Both the position numbers and the translations under genes were made by a program. Shown here piece by piece: positions 46,965 to 55,708 of a DNA stretch of 64,000 bases. The stretch comes from Saccharopolyspora endophytica. Its GTDB lineage: Bacteria > Actinomycetota > Actinomycetes > Mycobacteriales > Pseudonocardiaceae. The stretch's first letter is position 1, and every line of letters starts with the position of its first letter. The stretch is taken from the NCBI RefSeq assembly GCF_018070075.1, contig NZ_JAGPXE010000004.1:1-64000 (forward strand). Direction: 5' to 3'. The notes under the pieces were generated by a model. That model ran no database searches. It saw only the letters and a list, made by a program, of their open reading frames with translations, and was not told the DNA's origin.

Positions 46965-49076
46965 TCACCCCTGCTCGGCGATGAGCTGTTCGAGCTCCAG
47001 GGCGGACACGCGCTCACCTGCGAAGGCTCCGATCGCCGAGCAGACGCCCAGGGCGTGCAGCCGCTCGGCCTGGAGCTCGTCGTGGACGCCCCCGGCGACC
47101 ACCGGCAGGTCCATCAGCTCGGCCGCTCCGGCCGCCGCGCCGAGCAGGTACTCGTCCAGCGGATCGGGTCCCTCGGGGTCGGCGAACCCGTCGAGGTGCG
47201 GGCCGTCGATGCGCACCCCGAACAGCGGCAGGCCGCGCAGCCGGGCGACCCGCGTGTAGTCGTCGCCGAACTGGTAGACGACCAGCCTGATGCCCATCTC
47301 GGCGAAGATCTCCACGGTGTCCACCGGGTCGCCCTGGTGGTCGAACAGCGCCGACTCCGGCATGCCCAGCGCCAGCGACTGCGCGGGCAGGCCCGTCTCG
47401 CGCAGGATGCGCTGCACGTCGTTGACCAGCTCGGGGTCACGGCAGTGCCGGTGGGAGAGGTTCATCGCCGCGACCGGTGCGCGCTCGCCGAAGCGCTCGG
47501 TCCAGCGCGCCGCGTGCCGGCACACCTCCCCCAGCGCCCAGCTGCCGAGCCGGGTGATCAGCCCGGTCTCCTCGGCCAGGTCGAGGAACGACTCCTGCCC
47601 GAGCTCGCCGAACTCGGGGTGGTCCCAGCGGATGTCCGCCGCCGCGGCGAACAGCGAGCGGTCGTGCAGCAGCCTCGCCGGCTCGTACTCGACGAACAGC
47701 TCCCCCTGCTCCAGGGCGGCGGGCAGGGCTGCGGAGAGCCTGAAGCGATCGCGGGCCTCGGCGTTGAGCGCGGCGTCGAAGAGCACCCACTGGGCGCGGC
47801 CGTCCTGCTTGGCCCGGTAGAGGGTGATGTCGGCGTCGCGCAGCAGCGACTCGGCGTCGGTCCCGGCCACCGGGCGTTCGACGATGCCGACGCTGGCCGA
47901 GGCCGACAGCTCGTGCGCACCGATGCGGGCAGGCCGGGTGACCTCGGAGAGCATCTTCTCCACCTGCCCGACCAGTCCGGCGGCGCCGTCGGTGTCGGGC
48001 ACCAGCACCACGAACTCGTCACCGCCCATCCGCGCGGCCAGCGCGCCGAACTCGGCGGTCAGGGCCTGCAGGCGCTGCGCGACCGCGCGCAGCAGCTGGT
48101 CGCCGACCGGGTGCCCGAGGCTGTCGTTGACCGCCTTGAAGCCGTCGAGGTCGAAGAAGCACAGCCCGACCCGGCGGCCCGGCGCGGACGGTTCCAGCGC
48201 GCGTTCCATGCTGGTCTGCAGCTGGGTGCGATTGGGCAGCCCGGTCAGCGGGTCGTGCACGGCCTGGCGGCGGAACTGCTCCTGGAGCATGTGCCGGTCG
48301 GTGATGTCCTCGTAGAGCATCACCAGGTAGTCGGGCGCCCTGTTGGCGTCGCGCACCAGCGAGGCCGACAGCTGGGTCCAGATGTGCGAGCCGTGCTGCT
48401 CGGTGTAGCGGATCTCCAGCTGGTAGCGGTCGACCTCACCGCGGACCAGGTCGGCGTTGGCGACCGTGAGCTCCCCGATCCACGACGTGTCGGCCAGGTC
48501 GAAGATCGTCCGGCCCACCAGCGCCTCGCTGCCGAGCCGGAAGATCCGGGTCATGGAGGGGTTGATCTCGTCGATGACGCCGTCGAGGGTGACGATCGCG
48601 ATCCCCAGGGCGGAGGAGAGGAACACCGCCCGCGACCGCGCCTCCGACGCCCGCAACGCCTCCTCGGCGGCGTCCCGGGCGTCGAGCACGGACTGCTTGA
48701 TGATCTCCTGCTCGTCGAGGGTCTGCTCGCGCAGCGCCCCGGCGAAGCCCGATCCGACCGCGCCGAGCACGTCGACCAGCCTGGCCTGGTCCACCTCCCG
48801 GTGGGCCGGCAGCGCAGAGGCCAGGTGGTTGAGCGTCTTGTGCACGACGACGGGGTTGGTGAAGTGCACGCCGACGAGGCGCACACCGACCTGGCGCGCG
48901 GACTCCAGCGGTCCGTCGCAAGCGGCGAGCACGTCCTCGAAGCACTTCGCCAGGAACGCCTCGATCTCGGGACGACCCATCGCCACGTAGCTGGTGTGGA
49001 TGATCTCGCGCGTCCACTGCGCAACCACGTGGTGACGTTCGACCTCCGCGTCGGAGGTTCCCTCGGATTCAGGCAT
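46965..49076 (-). CDS. PAS-GGDEF protein with degenerate EAL domain
   Basis: A 703-residue cytoplasmic signalling protein. An N-terminal helical sensor-like domain (about 15-125) is followed by a PAS domain (about 145-265), GGDEF (about 275-435) and an EAL-fold domain (about 455-700). The active-site motif MGGDEF is intact at residues 350-355, so it may make cyclic di-GMP. No RxxD inhibitory site precedes it. The EAL signature reads EYEPA, and the acidic metal ligands are largely replaced, so phosphodiesterase activity is unlikely. It is a close paralog of the gene at 50187-52241. Confidence 0.85.
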   Translation of the reverse strand: MPESEGTSDAEVERHHVVAQWTREIIHTSYVAMGRPEIEAFLAKCFEDVLAACDGPLESARQVGVRLVGVHFTNPVVVHKTLNHLASALPAHREVDQARLVDVLGAVGSGFAGALREQTLDEQEIIKQSVLDARDAAEEALRASEARSRAVFLSSALGIAIVTLDGVIDEINPSMTRIFRLGSEALVGRTIFDLADTSWIGELTVANADLVRGEVDRYQLEIRYTEQHGSHIWTQLSASLVRDANRAPDYLVMLYEDITDRHMLQEQFRRQAVHDPLTGLPNRTQLQTSMERALEPSAPGRRVGLCFFDLDGFKAVNDSLGHPVGDQLLRAVAQRLQALTAEFGALAARMGGDEFVVLVPDTDGAAGLVGQVEKMLSEVTRPARIGAHELSASASVGIVERPVAGTDAESLLRDADITLYRAKQDGRAQWVLFDAALNAEARDRFRLSAALPAALEQGELFVEYEPARLLHDRSLFAAAADIRWDHPEFGELGQESFLDLAEETGLITRLGSWALGEVCRHAARWTERFGERAPVAAMNLSHRHCRDPELVNDVQRILRETGLPAQSLALGMPESALFDHQGDPVDTVEIFAEMGIRLVVYQFGDDYTRVARLRGLPLFGVRIDGPHLDGFADPEGPDPLDEYLLGAAAGAAELMDLPVVAGGVHDELQAERLHALGVCSAIGAFAGERVSALELEQLIAEQG

Positions 49077-49193
49077 TGCTCACACCTTCTGCCCGGCGTC
49101 GCCGGTCGCATCGCACCCGCGTCCGGGCTCGGACGGGGTGAAGTCGGTGATCAGTTTGGCGATCCCGCCACGACCTCGCACGACGACGGGCTC

Positions 49194-50003
49194 TCAGACC
49201 TTGCGGCCCACCAGGCCGTAGACGATGGTCTCCTCCGGGTGGTCGCCGACGTCCTCGGGCGAGTCCGGGTGCCACTCGGAGACGTAGACGACGCCGGGAT
49301 CGACGAGTTCGAAGTCGGAGACCAGCTCGGCGACCTCGGCGCGGGTGCGCAGGGTGACGGGGTTGGTGCTGTTCTCGTAGAGCTTGACCAGGCCCTGCAC
49401 GCCTTCCGGGAACTCCTCCCCGGTGACGTGCGAGAAGCCCAGGTAGCTGCCGGGGGCCAGCTTGTCGTGGTACCGGCCGATGATCTCGCGCGGCTTGGCG
49501 CTCTCCGGCACGAAGTGCACCAGCGCCACCATCATCACCGCGACCGGCTGCGAGAAGTCCAGCAGCCGCTGGGTTTCCGGGGATTCCAGGACGGCCTCGA
49601 CGTCGATCAGGTCGGCCTGCACGATCGTGGCGTTGTCGTTGCCGTCCAGGATCGAGCGGCTGTGCGCGACGGCGACCGGCTCGTTGTCCACGTAGACCAC
49701 GCGGGCCTGCGGGTCCACGGCGTGCACGATCTCGTGCACGTTGCCGGCGGTCGGGATTCCCGATCCGATGTCGAGGAACTGCCGGATGCCCTGGTCGAGG
49801 CAGTAGCGCACCGCGCGGCGCAGGAACGCGCGGTTGTTCAGCGCGACCTCCTTGACGTTGGGCACCACTTCCAGAACTTTGTTCCCGAGTTCGCGGTCCA
49901 CGGCGAAGTTGTGCGCGCCGCCTAAGTAGAAGTCGTAGCAGCGGGCGGCACTGGGCTTGTCCAGGTCGACGCCCTCTGCCAGCCAATCGGGTCGCTGCTC
50001 CAT
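49194..50003 (-). CDS. SAM-dependent methyltransferase, Methyltransf_19 (DUF574) type
   Basis: A 269-residue methyltransferase-fold protein. The SAM site is FLDIGSGIPTAGN, followed by VVYVDNEPVAVAHSR. The N-terminal PSAARCYDFYLGGAHNFAVDRE is the hallmark of the DUF574 group, which is expanded in actinomycetes and has few known substrates. AGGAGG lies nine bases upstream of the ATG. It lies between two paralogous GGDEF genes on the same strand. Confidence 0.87.
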   Translation of the reverse strand: MEQRPDWLAEGVDLDKPSAARCYDFYLGGAHNFAVDRELGNKVLEVVPNVKEVALNNRAFLRRAVRYCLDQGIRQFLDIGSGIPTAGNVHEIVHAVDPQARVVYVDNEPVAVAHSRSILDGNDNATIVQADLIDVEAVLESPETQRLLDFSQPVAVMMVALVHFVPESAKPREIIGRYHDKLAPGSYLGFSHVTGEEFPEGVQGLVKLYENSTNPVTLRTRAEVAELVSDFELVDPGVVYVSEWHPDSPEDVGDHPEETIVYGLVGRKV

Positions 50004-50186
50004 AGAATCCAGCCTCCTGCACTCGGTTTGGTCGTTCAGGCACCCGAAACGGTGATCAAGAAGGCCATCGTAGGTGTCACACCTCGCGTTCGGCCATGCA
50101 CCCGGAGTAGGGTCACCGGAACGCTCACGTGCTCGGCCCTTTCGAAGAATCCGTCGGGAACTTCGGGTTTTTCGAGCCTCATCGGC

Positions 50187-52241
50187 TCATCGCGCGCCGC
50201 CCACGAGATCGACGACCTCCGTCGCCGAAACCCGATCGCTGACATGCGGCCCCTGGATCAGGGCGACACCGATTTCCCCCAACCGGTGGGCCTGCTCCGC
50301 ACTCGTCACACCGGTGGCCAGCACCGGCAGGTCCATCAAACGCGCCGCACCGACCGCGCTGCGCACCAGGTACTCGCTGAGCGGCTCCGGCCCGTCGGGA
50401 TCGGCCAGCCCTTGGATGTGCGGCCCGTCGATGAGCACCCCGGCCAGCGGCAGGTCCTTGAGCCGGTCGACCCGCGTGTAGTCCGAGCCGAACTCGTGCA
50501 CGAACAGCCGGATCCCCATCTCCGCGAAGATCTCCACGGTGTCCACCGGGTCGCCCTGGTAGTCGAACAGCGCCGGCTCCGGCAGGCACAGCACCAGCGA
50601 CTCCGCGGGGAGGCCGGTGGTCTCCAACGCCTCCCGCAGGTCGCGGACGAGCTCCGGGTCGCGGCAGTGCCGGGCCGACAGCGTCACCGCCAGCAGCGGC
50701 GCGTGCTCCCCGAGCTCGCGCACCCACCGCGCCGCGTGCCTGCCGGCCTGCTCCAGGGTCCAGCCGCCCAGCCGGGTGATCAGGCCGGTTTCCTCGGCGA
50801 GGCCGAAGAACCTGTTGGATCCCAGTTCGCCGAACTCGTCGTGGTCCCAGCGCACGTTGGCCATCACGGCGAGCACGTCGCCGGTCTCCGCGTCGGCGAC
50901 CGGGTCGTACTCCACGAACAGCTCGTTCTTGTCCAAGGCCGACGGAAGTGCCGCCGAGAGCCGGAAGTTCTCGTGCGCCACCGCGTTCCGCTCGGCGTCG
51001 AAGAGCACCCACAGCGCGCGGCCGTCGCGCTTGGCCCGGAACAGCGTGATGTCGGCGTCGCGCAGCAGCGAACCGGTGTCGGTGCCGACCACCTCACGCT
51101 CGACGATGCCGGCGCTGGCCGACGCGGCGAGCTCGTGCGCGCCGATCCACATCGGCTTGGTGACCTCGCGCAGCAACCGCTCGACCAGCTCGGTCACCCG
51201 GGCGGCGTCGTAGGAATCGGGGATGACCACGGCGAACTCGTCGCCGCCGGTGCGCGCCACCACGGCGCTCTCCTGCGCGGCCAGGGACTGCAGCCTCCGC
51301 GCGACCTCTCGCAGCATCCGGTCGCCGATGCCGTGGCCGAGGCTGTCGTTGACGGCCTTGAAACCGTCCAGGTCGAACAGGCACAGGGCGACCCGGCGGC
51401 CCGGGTAGACCGGCGTGAGCGCGGCGTCGATGCAGGATTCGAGCTGGGCGCGGTTGGCCAGCCCGGTCAGCGGGTCCTGGACGGCCTGGCGGCGGAACTG
51501 CTCCTGGAGCATGTGCCGGTCGGTGATGTCCTCGTAGAACACCACCAGGTGGTCGGGTTCGCCCCGATCGTCCCGGACCAGCGACGCGGTCATCCGGGTC
51601 CACACCTGGGCGCCGTCGGTGGTGGTGAAGCGGGCGTCGAGGTTCACCCGCTCGCTCGCGCCGTCGGCGAGGCCCGCGAGGGCGCCGGTGAGCTCGGGCC
51701 GCCACCGGTCGTCGACCAGCGCCAGCACCGAGGCGCCGGTCAGCTCCTCCTCCGTGAGGCCGAACATGCGGCGCAGGGCTCCGTTGGTCTCCTCGATGGC
51801 ACCCGTGGTGCTGACCGCGGCGACCCCCATGGTCGAGGTGTGGAACAGCGCCCGCGAACGCGCGGGGAGATCTCGGCCGGGTCGCTCGACGGAGCCGCCG
51901 TCGGCGCGCAGCCCCTCGGCGAAACCCGCGGCGAGGTTCCCGAGAGCGGCCACGATCCGGTCCGGCGGAACCTCGGGCAGCAGGCCGGGCAGCTCGGCGG
52001 CCAGCAGCTTCAGGGTGCCGGGCAGGACCACGGGGTTGTCGGCGTGCAGCGGCAGCAGCGCCGCGCCCGCGCTGCCGGCCTCACCCGCCCGGTCCGGGCA
52101 GGCCAGTTCGCCGAGCAGGTGCTCCAGGCAGGTGCTCAGCAGTTCCTCGACGTCGCCGCGGCGCAGCGGCGCGTAGCTGTTGTGCGCGATCTCGCGCTTC
52201 CACCGCTGGATGAACTCGTGGCGATCCACCCTGGTGATCAC
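50187..52241 (-). CDS. PAS-GGDEF protein with degenerate EAL domain, paralog 2
   Basis: A 684-residue paralog of the protein at 46965-49076 with the same domain order. TGGDEF is intact near residue 331 and no RxxD inhibitory site precedes it. The EAL signature is again lost (EYDPV). The inter-domain stretch ITDRHMLQEQFRRQAV is identical in both, while the N-terminal sensor and PAS regions have diverged, so the two may respond to different signals. The GTG at 52241 follows GGAG at seven bases. Confidence 0.85.
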   Translation of the reverse strand: MITRVDRHEFIQRWKREIAHNSYAPLRRGDVEELLSTCLEHLLGELACPDRAGEAGSAGAALLPLHADNPVVLPGTLKLLAAELPGLLPEVPPDRIVAALGNLAAGFAEGLRADGGSVERPGRDLPARSRALFHTSTMGVAAVSTTGAIEETNGALRRMFGLTEEELTGASVLALVDDRWRPELTGALAGLADGASERVNLDARFTTTDGAQVWTRMTASLVRDDRGEPDHLVVFYEDITDRHMLQEQFRRQAVQDPLTGLANRAQLESCIDAALTPVYPGRRVALCLFDLDGFKAVNDSLGHGIGDRMLREVARRLQSLAAQESAVVARTGGDEFAVVIPDSYDAARVTELVERLLREVTKPMWIGAHELAASASAGIVEREVVGTDTGSLLRDADITLFRAKRDGRALWVLFDAERNAVAHENFRLSAALPSALDKNELFVEYDPVADAETGDVLAVMANVRWDHDEFGELGSNRFFGLAEETGLITRLGGWTLEQAGRHAARWVRELGEHAPLLAVTLSARHCRDPELVRDLREALETTGLPAESLVLCLPEPALFDYQGDPVDTVEIFAEMGIRLFVHEFGSDYTRVDRLKDLPLAGVLIDGPHIQGLADPDGPEPLSEYLVRSAVGAARLMDLPVLATGVTSAEQAHRLGEIGVALIQGPHVSDRVSATEVVDLVGGAR

Positions 52242-52659
52242 GGTTCGACTCCGTCGGCGCTCCGGTGCGGCGTTCGACGCACTCGCCCACCCTGTCTCGA
52301 CATCTGGACACCGCGTGTAACCGGCCCTGCACGTTGAGTACCGACGCGGTTGATCAGTGACCGATCCTACTGTCACTCACCGCGTCCGGTCACGTACTCA
52401 GCGCTGAATAAATCCGCCCGCAACACCCCTTTTGTCCAGCCAGGCCTGCGGAAATGATCTTGGTCGGGCGGGTTCGCCGAGGTGGTGGGCGAGATCAGTT
52501 ATGAGCATTGTCACCAGCCCGCATCGCGGGATCGGGGGTAAGGGCTCCCTAAGCTGGTAAGGATTCCGCGCATGGCCCAGGCCCGGTCCACTTCGGGTCC
52601 GCTGCCACGCGGCTTCGCAGTCGAGCGCGCCGAGCCAGGCGCACCCAGGAGGAGAGTGC
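52242..52659. other. Divergent region between GGDEF paralog 2 and fprA
   Basis: About 420 bases without a gene, carrying promoters in both directions. On the left is a possible promoter-operator for the GGDEF gene (listed separately). In the middle is a perfect ten-base palindrome TCAGCGCTGA (52398-52407). The right part leads to the fprA ribosome site. Confidence 0.5.
52356..52377 (-). promoter_or_regulatory. Possible -10 box within an inverted repeat, GGDEF paralog 2
   Basis: Read on the minus strand, AGTGAC and GTCACT arms (52372-52377 and 52356-52361) enclose TAGGAT (52364-52369), a fair -10 hexamer. A repressor bound to these arms would block the promoter. Confidence 0.35.
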
Positions 52660-54009
52660 ATGACCCGCCCGTTGCGAGTCGCGATCGTCGGGGCCGGCCC
52701 GGCCGGCGTTTACGCCGCCGACATCCTGACCAAGTCCGAGACCCCGGTCGAGATCGACCTGCTGGACCGGATGCCGGCACCGTACGGGCTGATCCGCTAC
52801 GGCGTGGCGCCCGACCACCCGCGCATCAAGGGCATCATCAACGCGCTGCAGCGCGTGATGGAGAAGCCTGAGATCCGCTTCCTCGGCCACGTCGAGTACG
52901 GCGTGGACGTCAAGCTCGAAGACCTGCAGCGCTACTACGACGCGGTGATCTTCTCGACCGGCGCCGACCAGGACCGCCCGCTGGACATCCCGGGCATCGA
53001 CCTGCCGCACAGCTACGGCGCCGCCGAGTTCGTCTACTGGTACGACGGTTACCCCGAAGCGCCGCGCGACTGGACGCTCGACGGCGAGCAGGTCGCGGTC
53101 ATCGGCGCGGGCAACGTCGCGCTGGACGTGGCCCGGGTGCTGGCCAAGCAGGCCGACGACCTGCTCAGCACCGAGATCCCGGCCAACGTCTACCAGGGCC
53201 TGACCAAGTCGACGGTCACCGACGTGCACCTGTTCGCACGCCGCGGCCCGGCGCAGGCCAAGTTCACCCCGCTGGAGCTGCGCGAGCTCGACCACCAGGA
53301 CGAGGTCGAGGTCATCGTGCACCCGGAGGGCTTCGAGCTCGACGAGGCCAGCGAGAAGGAAGCCCAGTCCAACAACCAGGTCAAGACCATCGTCAAGACC
53401 CTGCAGGACTGGGCGCTGCGCGACCCGAAGCACAACACCAAGCGCCGCCTGCACCTGCACTTCCTGCGGGCGCCGGTGGAGGTCGTCGGCACCGACCGCG
53501 TGGAGGGCTTCAAGGTCGAGGTCATGGAGCTCACCGGCGACGGCAACGTCCGCGGCACCGGCGAGTACGAGACCTACCCGGCCCAGCAGGTCTACCGCGC
53601 CGTCGGTTACCTCAGCTCGCCGGTCGCCGACCTGCCCTTCGACACCAAGAAGGGCACGGTGCCCAACGAGGGCGGCCGCGTGCTGGACCTCGACGGCGAG
53701 CACATCCCCGGCGTCTACACGACCGGTTGGATCAAGCGCGGCCCCGTCGGCCTGATCGGCCACACCAAGGGCGACGCCCTGGAGACGATCAACAACCTGC
53801 TGGCCGACCTCGACAAGCTCCCCCAGGCCGAGCAGCCCGACTCCGACAGCATCATCAACGTGCTGGAGGAGCGCGGCATCGAGTACACGACCTGGGACGG
53901 CTGGACCCGCCTGGACGCCCACGAGAAGTCCCTCGGCGAACCCCACGGCCGCGAACGCATCAAGGTCGTCGCCCGCGACGAAATGGTCAAGATCTCCCGA
54001 GCAGACTGA
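52660..54009 (+). CDS. fprA: Ferredoxin-NADP+ reductase, FprA type
   Basis: Transfers electrons between NADPH and ferredoxin, for example to cytochromes P450. The 449-residue flavoprotein resembles M. tuberculosis FprA and adrenodoxin reductase. It has the FAD site VGAGPAGVYAA, the RYGVAPDHPRIK segment, the NADP site IGAGNVALDVARVL and the C-terminal GWIKRGPVGLIGHTKGDA. AGGAGGAGAG precedes the ATG. A strong terminator follows, so it is monocistronic. No ferredoxin gene is adjacent. Confidence 0.93.
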   Translation: MTRPLRVAIVGAGPAGVYAADILTKSETPVEIDLLDRMPAPYGLIRYGVAPDHPRIKGIINALQRVMEKPEIRFLGHVEYGVDVKLEDLQRYYDAVIFSTGADQDRPLDIPGIDLPHSYGAAEFVYWYDGYPEAPRDWTLDGEQVAVIGAGNVALDVARVLAKQADDLLSTEIPANVYQGLTKSTVTDVHLFARRGPAQAKFTPLELRELDHQDEVEVIVHPEGFELDEASEKEAQSNNQVKTIVKTLQDWALRDPKHNTKRRLHLHFLRAPVEVVGTDRVEGFKVEVMELTGDGNVRGTGEYETYPAQQVYRAVGYLSSPVADLPFDTKKGTVPNEGGRVLDLDGEHIPGVYTTGWIKRGPVGLIGHTKGDALETINNLLADLDKLPQAEQPDSDSIINVLEERGIEYTTWDGWTRLDAHEKSLGEPHGRERIKVVARDEMVKISRAD

Positions 54010-54028
54010 CCCGACCGCTCACCCCCGA

Positions 54029-54062
54029 GAACGCCCCTGCGCCCCCAAGCGCAGGGGCGTTC
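54029..54062 (+). terminator. Terminator of fprA
   Basis: A perfect 14-base-pair stem, GAACGCCCCTGCGC (54029-54042) with its complement at 54049-54062, and a six-base loop lie 20 bases past the stop codon. Confidence 0.9.
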
Positions 54063-54124
54063 TGCGCACAGCAGTCCCAAACCGAACCAACAACCAGCAC
54101 CCCGGCCACGACAACAACGCGACC

Positions 54125-54367
54125 ACCCGGATTACCGCCGTAATCAGGGACCCGATTACGGCGGTATTCAGGGTCCGATCGCGGCAGAAACCCGGTCTGG
54201 CTACGACGGCGATCGGCGTCCCGGTTACGACGGCGTCCCGAGACCGGACGGATTACCGCCGTAATCAGCCACCGGATTACGGCCGTATTCGGGCTGCCGA
54301 TTACGGCGGTAATCCGGGTTCGCACTGAACACCGCCGCAATCAGGGGCTGATCGCGGCGGTGTTCGG
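54125..54367. repeat. 24-bp-period palindrome array, copy 3 (about ten units)
   Basis: Units begin at about 54130, 54154, 54177, 54199, 54223, 54251, 54275, 54299, 54327 and 54350. Most steps are 22-24 bases, with two of 28. The best units read GATTACCGCCGTAATC and GATTACGGCGGTAATC. Central units are decayed. It lies between convergent genes, downstream of an independent terminator. Confidence 0.88.
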
Positions 54368-54382
54368 GGGTGGTTTGCTGAG

Positions 54383-55687
54383 TCAGGGTTGGGATTGGGC
54401 CCGGGTCCGGGTGGCTTGGTGGCCTAGGAGGCCTCCGAGGGCGGTGATGAGGGCCAGGAAAAGCAGGAGGGTTGCTGCCGACCAGGATTGCTGGCCGCTG
54501 GCGATGAGCAGGGCGCTGGCTGCCAGGGGGACGAAGCCGCTGATCAGGCCGCTGAGGTTGGAGGAGATCGCGACGCCGCTGTAGCGCAGGTGCACCGGGA
54601 ACAGGCCGGCCAGCAGCGAACCCGAGACCGCGTACGGGATCGACAGGCAGTTGATGCCCAGCGTCACCGCGATGATCACCAGCACCGGGTTGCGCGTGTC
54701 GATCATCCAGAACACCGGGAAGGCCACCAGCGCCGACAGGACCCCGCCCCACAGGCAGACCTTGCCGGGGCTGAACCGGTCGGCCAGCCTGCCGCCGAAG
54801 ATCAGCGTCACGACCTCGGCCGCCGCCGCGAACAGCGTCGCACCCAGCATCAGCGACTTCGGCAGTCCCAGCTGCCCGGAGCCGTAGCTGATCACGAAGG
54901 TGGTCAGCAGGTAGAAGCCGCCGATGCCGATCAGCGACGCCGCGATGCCGATCAGCACCTGCCGCCAGGCGGTGCGGAACAGCTCCACTGCGGGCACCGA
55001 GGCCCGATCGTGCTCGGCGAGCATCTGCTCGAACAGCGGCGACTCCCCGACCCGGCGCCGCAGGTACAGCGCGACGCCCAGCAGCGGGAAGGCCGCCAGG
55101 AACGGCAGCCGCCAGCCCCACGAGTCGAACGACTCGTCGGGCAGCATCGCCACCAGGTAGAAACCGCCCGAGGACAGCAGCGTGCCGATGGGTGAGCCGA
55201 TCTGCGGCAGCGCCGCGAACCGGCCCCGCTGCTCCGGCGGCGCGTGCTCCACGGCGAGCGTGACAGCACCGCCCCACTCACCGCCGACCGCGATGCCCTG
55301 CAGCACGCGCAGCGCGGTCAGCAGCAGCGGAGCGGCCAGACCGATGGCCATGAAGTCCGGCAGCAGGCCGATGAGCCCCGTGACCACGCTGATCAGCGTG
55401 ACCGTGATGAGCAGGCTGCGCCTGCGTCCGATGCGGTCGCCGAGGTGGCCGAACACCACCGCGCCGAGCGGCCGCGCGAGGAAACCGATCGCGAACGAGG
55501 CGAAGGCGGCCAGCGTGGCCACCGCCGGGTCCTCGGTCGCGAAGTACAGCCGGTCGAACACGATCGACGCGGCCGTGCCGTAGAGGAAGTAGTCGTACCA
55601 CTCCAAGGCGGTGCCGACGAACGCGGCGAACGCGACCTTGCGCGCCTCCGCGGGGTCGGTGCGTGGCGTGCTCGCTGTTTCGGTCAC
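54383..55687 (-). CDS. MFS transporter, metabolite:H+ symporter (MHS) family
   Basis: A 434-residue transporter with twelve predicted membrane segments. The MHS/ProP-ShiA features are clear: ALEWYDYFLYGTAA near the N-terminus, GHLGDRIGRRRSL between segments 2 and 3, and LRVLQGIAVGGEWGGA. Such proteins import organic acids, betaines and aromatic acids with protons. It is the last gene of the urease-like operon, 21 bases after the amidohydrolase gene. The substrate may therefore be the compound that operon degrades. GTG at 55687 follows GGGAGG. Confidence 0.9.
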   Translation of the reverse strand: MTETASTPRTDPAEARKVAFAAFVGTALEWYDYFLYGTAASIVFDRLYFATEDPAVATLAAFASFAIGFLARPLGAVVFGHLGDRIGRRRSLLITVTLISVVTGLIGLLPDFMAIGLAAPLLLTALRVLQGIAVGGEWGGAVTLAVEHAPPEQRGRFAALPQIGSPIGTLLSSGGFYLVAMLPDESFDSWGWRLPFLAAFPLLGVALYLRRRVGESPLFEQMLAEHDRASVPAVELFRTAWRQVLIGIAASLIGIGGFYLLTTFVISYGSGQLGLPKSLMLGATLFAAAAEVVTLIFGGRLADRFSPGKVCLWGGVLSALVAFPVFWMIDTRNPVLVIIAVTLGINCLSIPYAVSGSLLAGLFPVHLRYSGVAISSNLSGLISGFVPLAASALLIASGQQSWSAATLLLFLALITALGGLLGHQATRTRAQSQP

Positions 55688-55708
55688 GGGGCCTCCCGGT
55701 GTGCCGGA

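Larger units (their letters stand above)
54010..54382. other. Repeat-filled gap between fprA and the transporter gene
   Basis: About 370 bases between convergent genes. The first 55 hold the fprA terminator; most of the rest is the largest palindrome array of the window. No gene is seen. Confidence 0.8.

Noticed and set aside
52546-52566. Possible IdeR/DtxR iron box before fprA (TAAGGGCTCCCTAA)
   Set aside because: Only the right half resembles the IdeR box; the left half is TAAGG rather than TTAGG and the spacing is too short for the 19-bp box.
54125-54367. CRISPR array or integron attC cassette
   Set aside because: Units are imperfect palindromes with only about eight bases between them, so there are no spacers. 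No cas gene or integrase is present.
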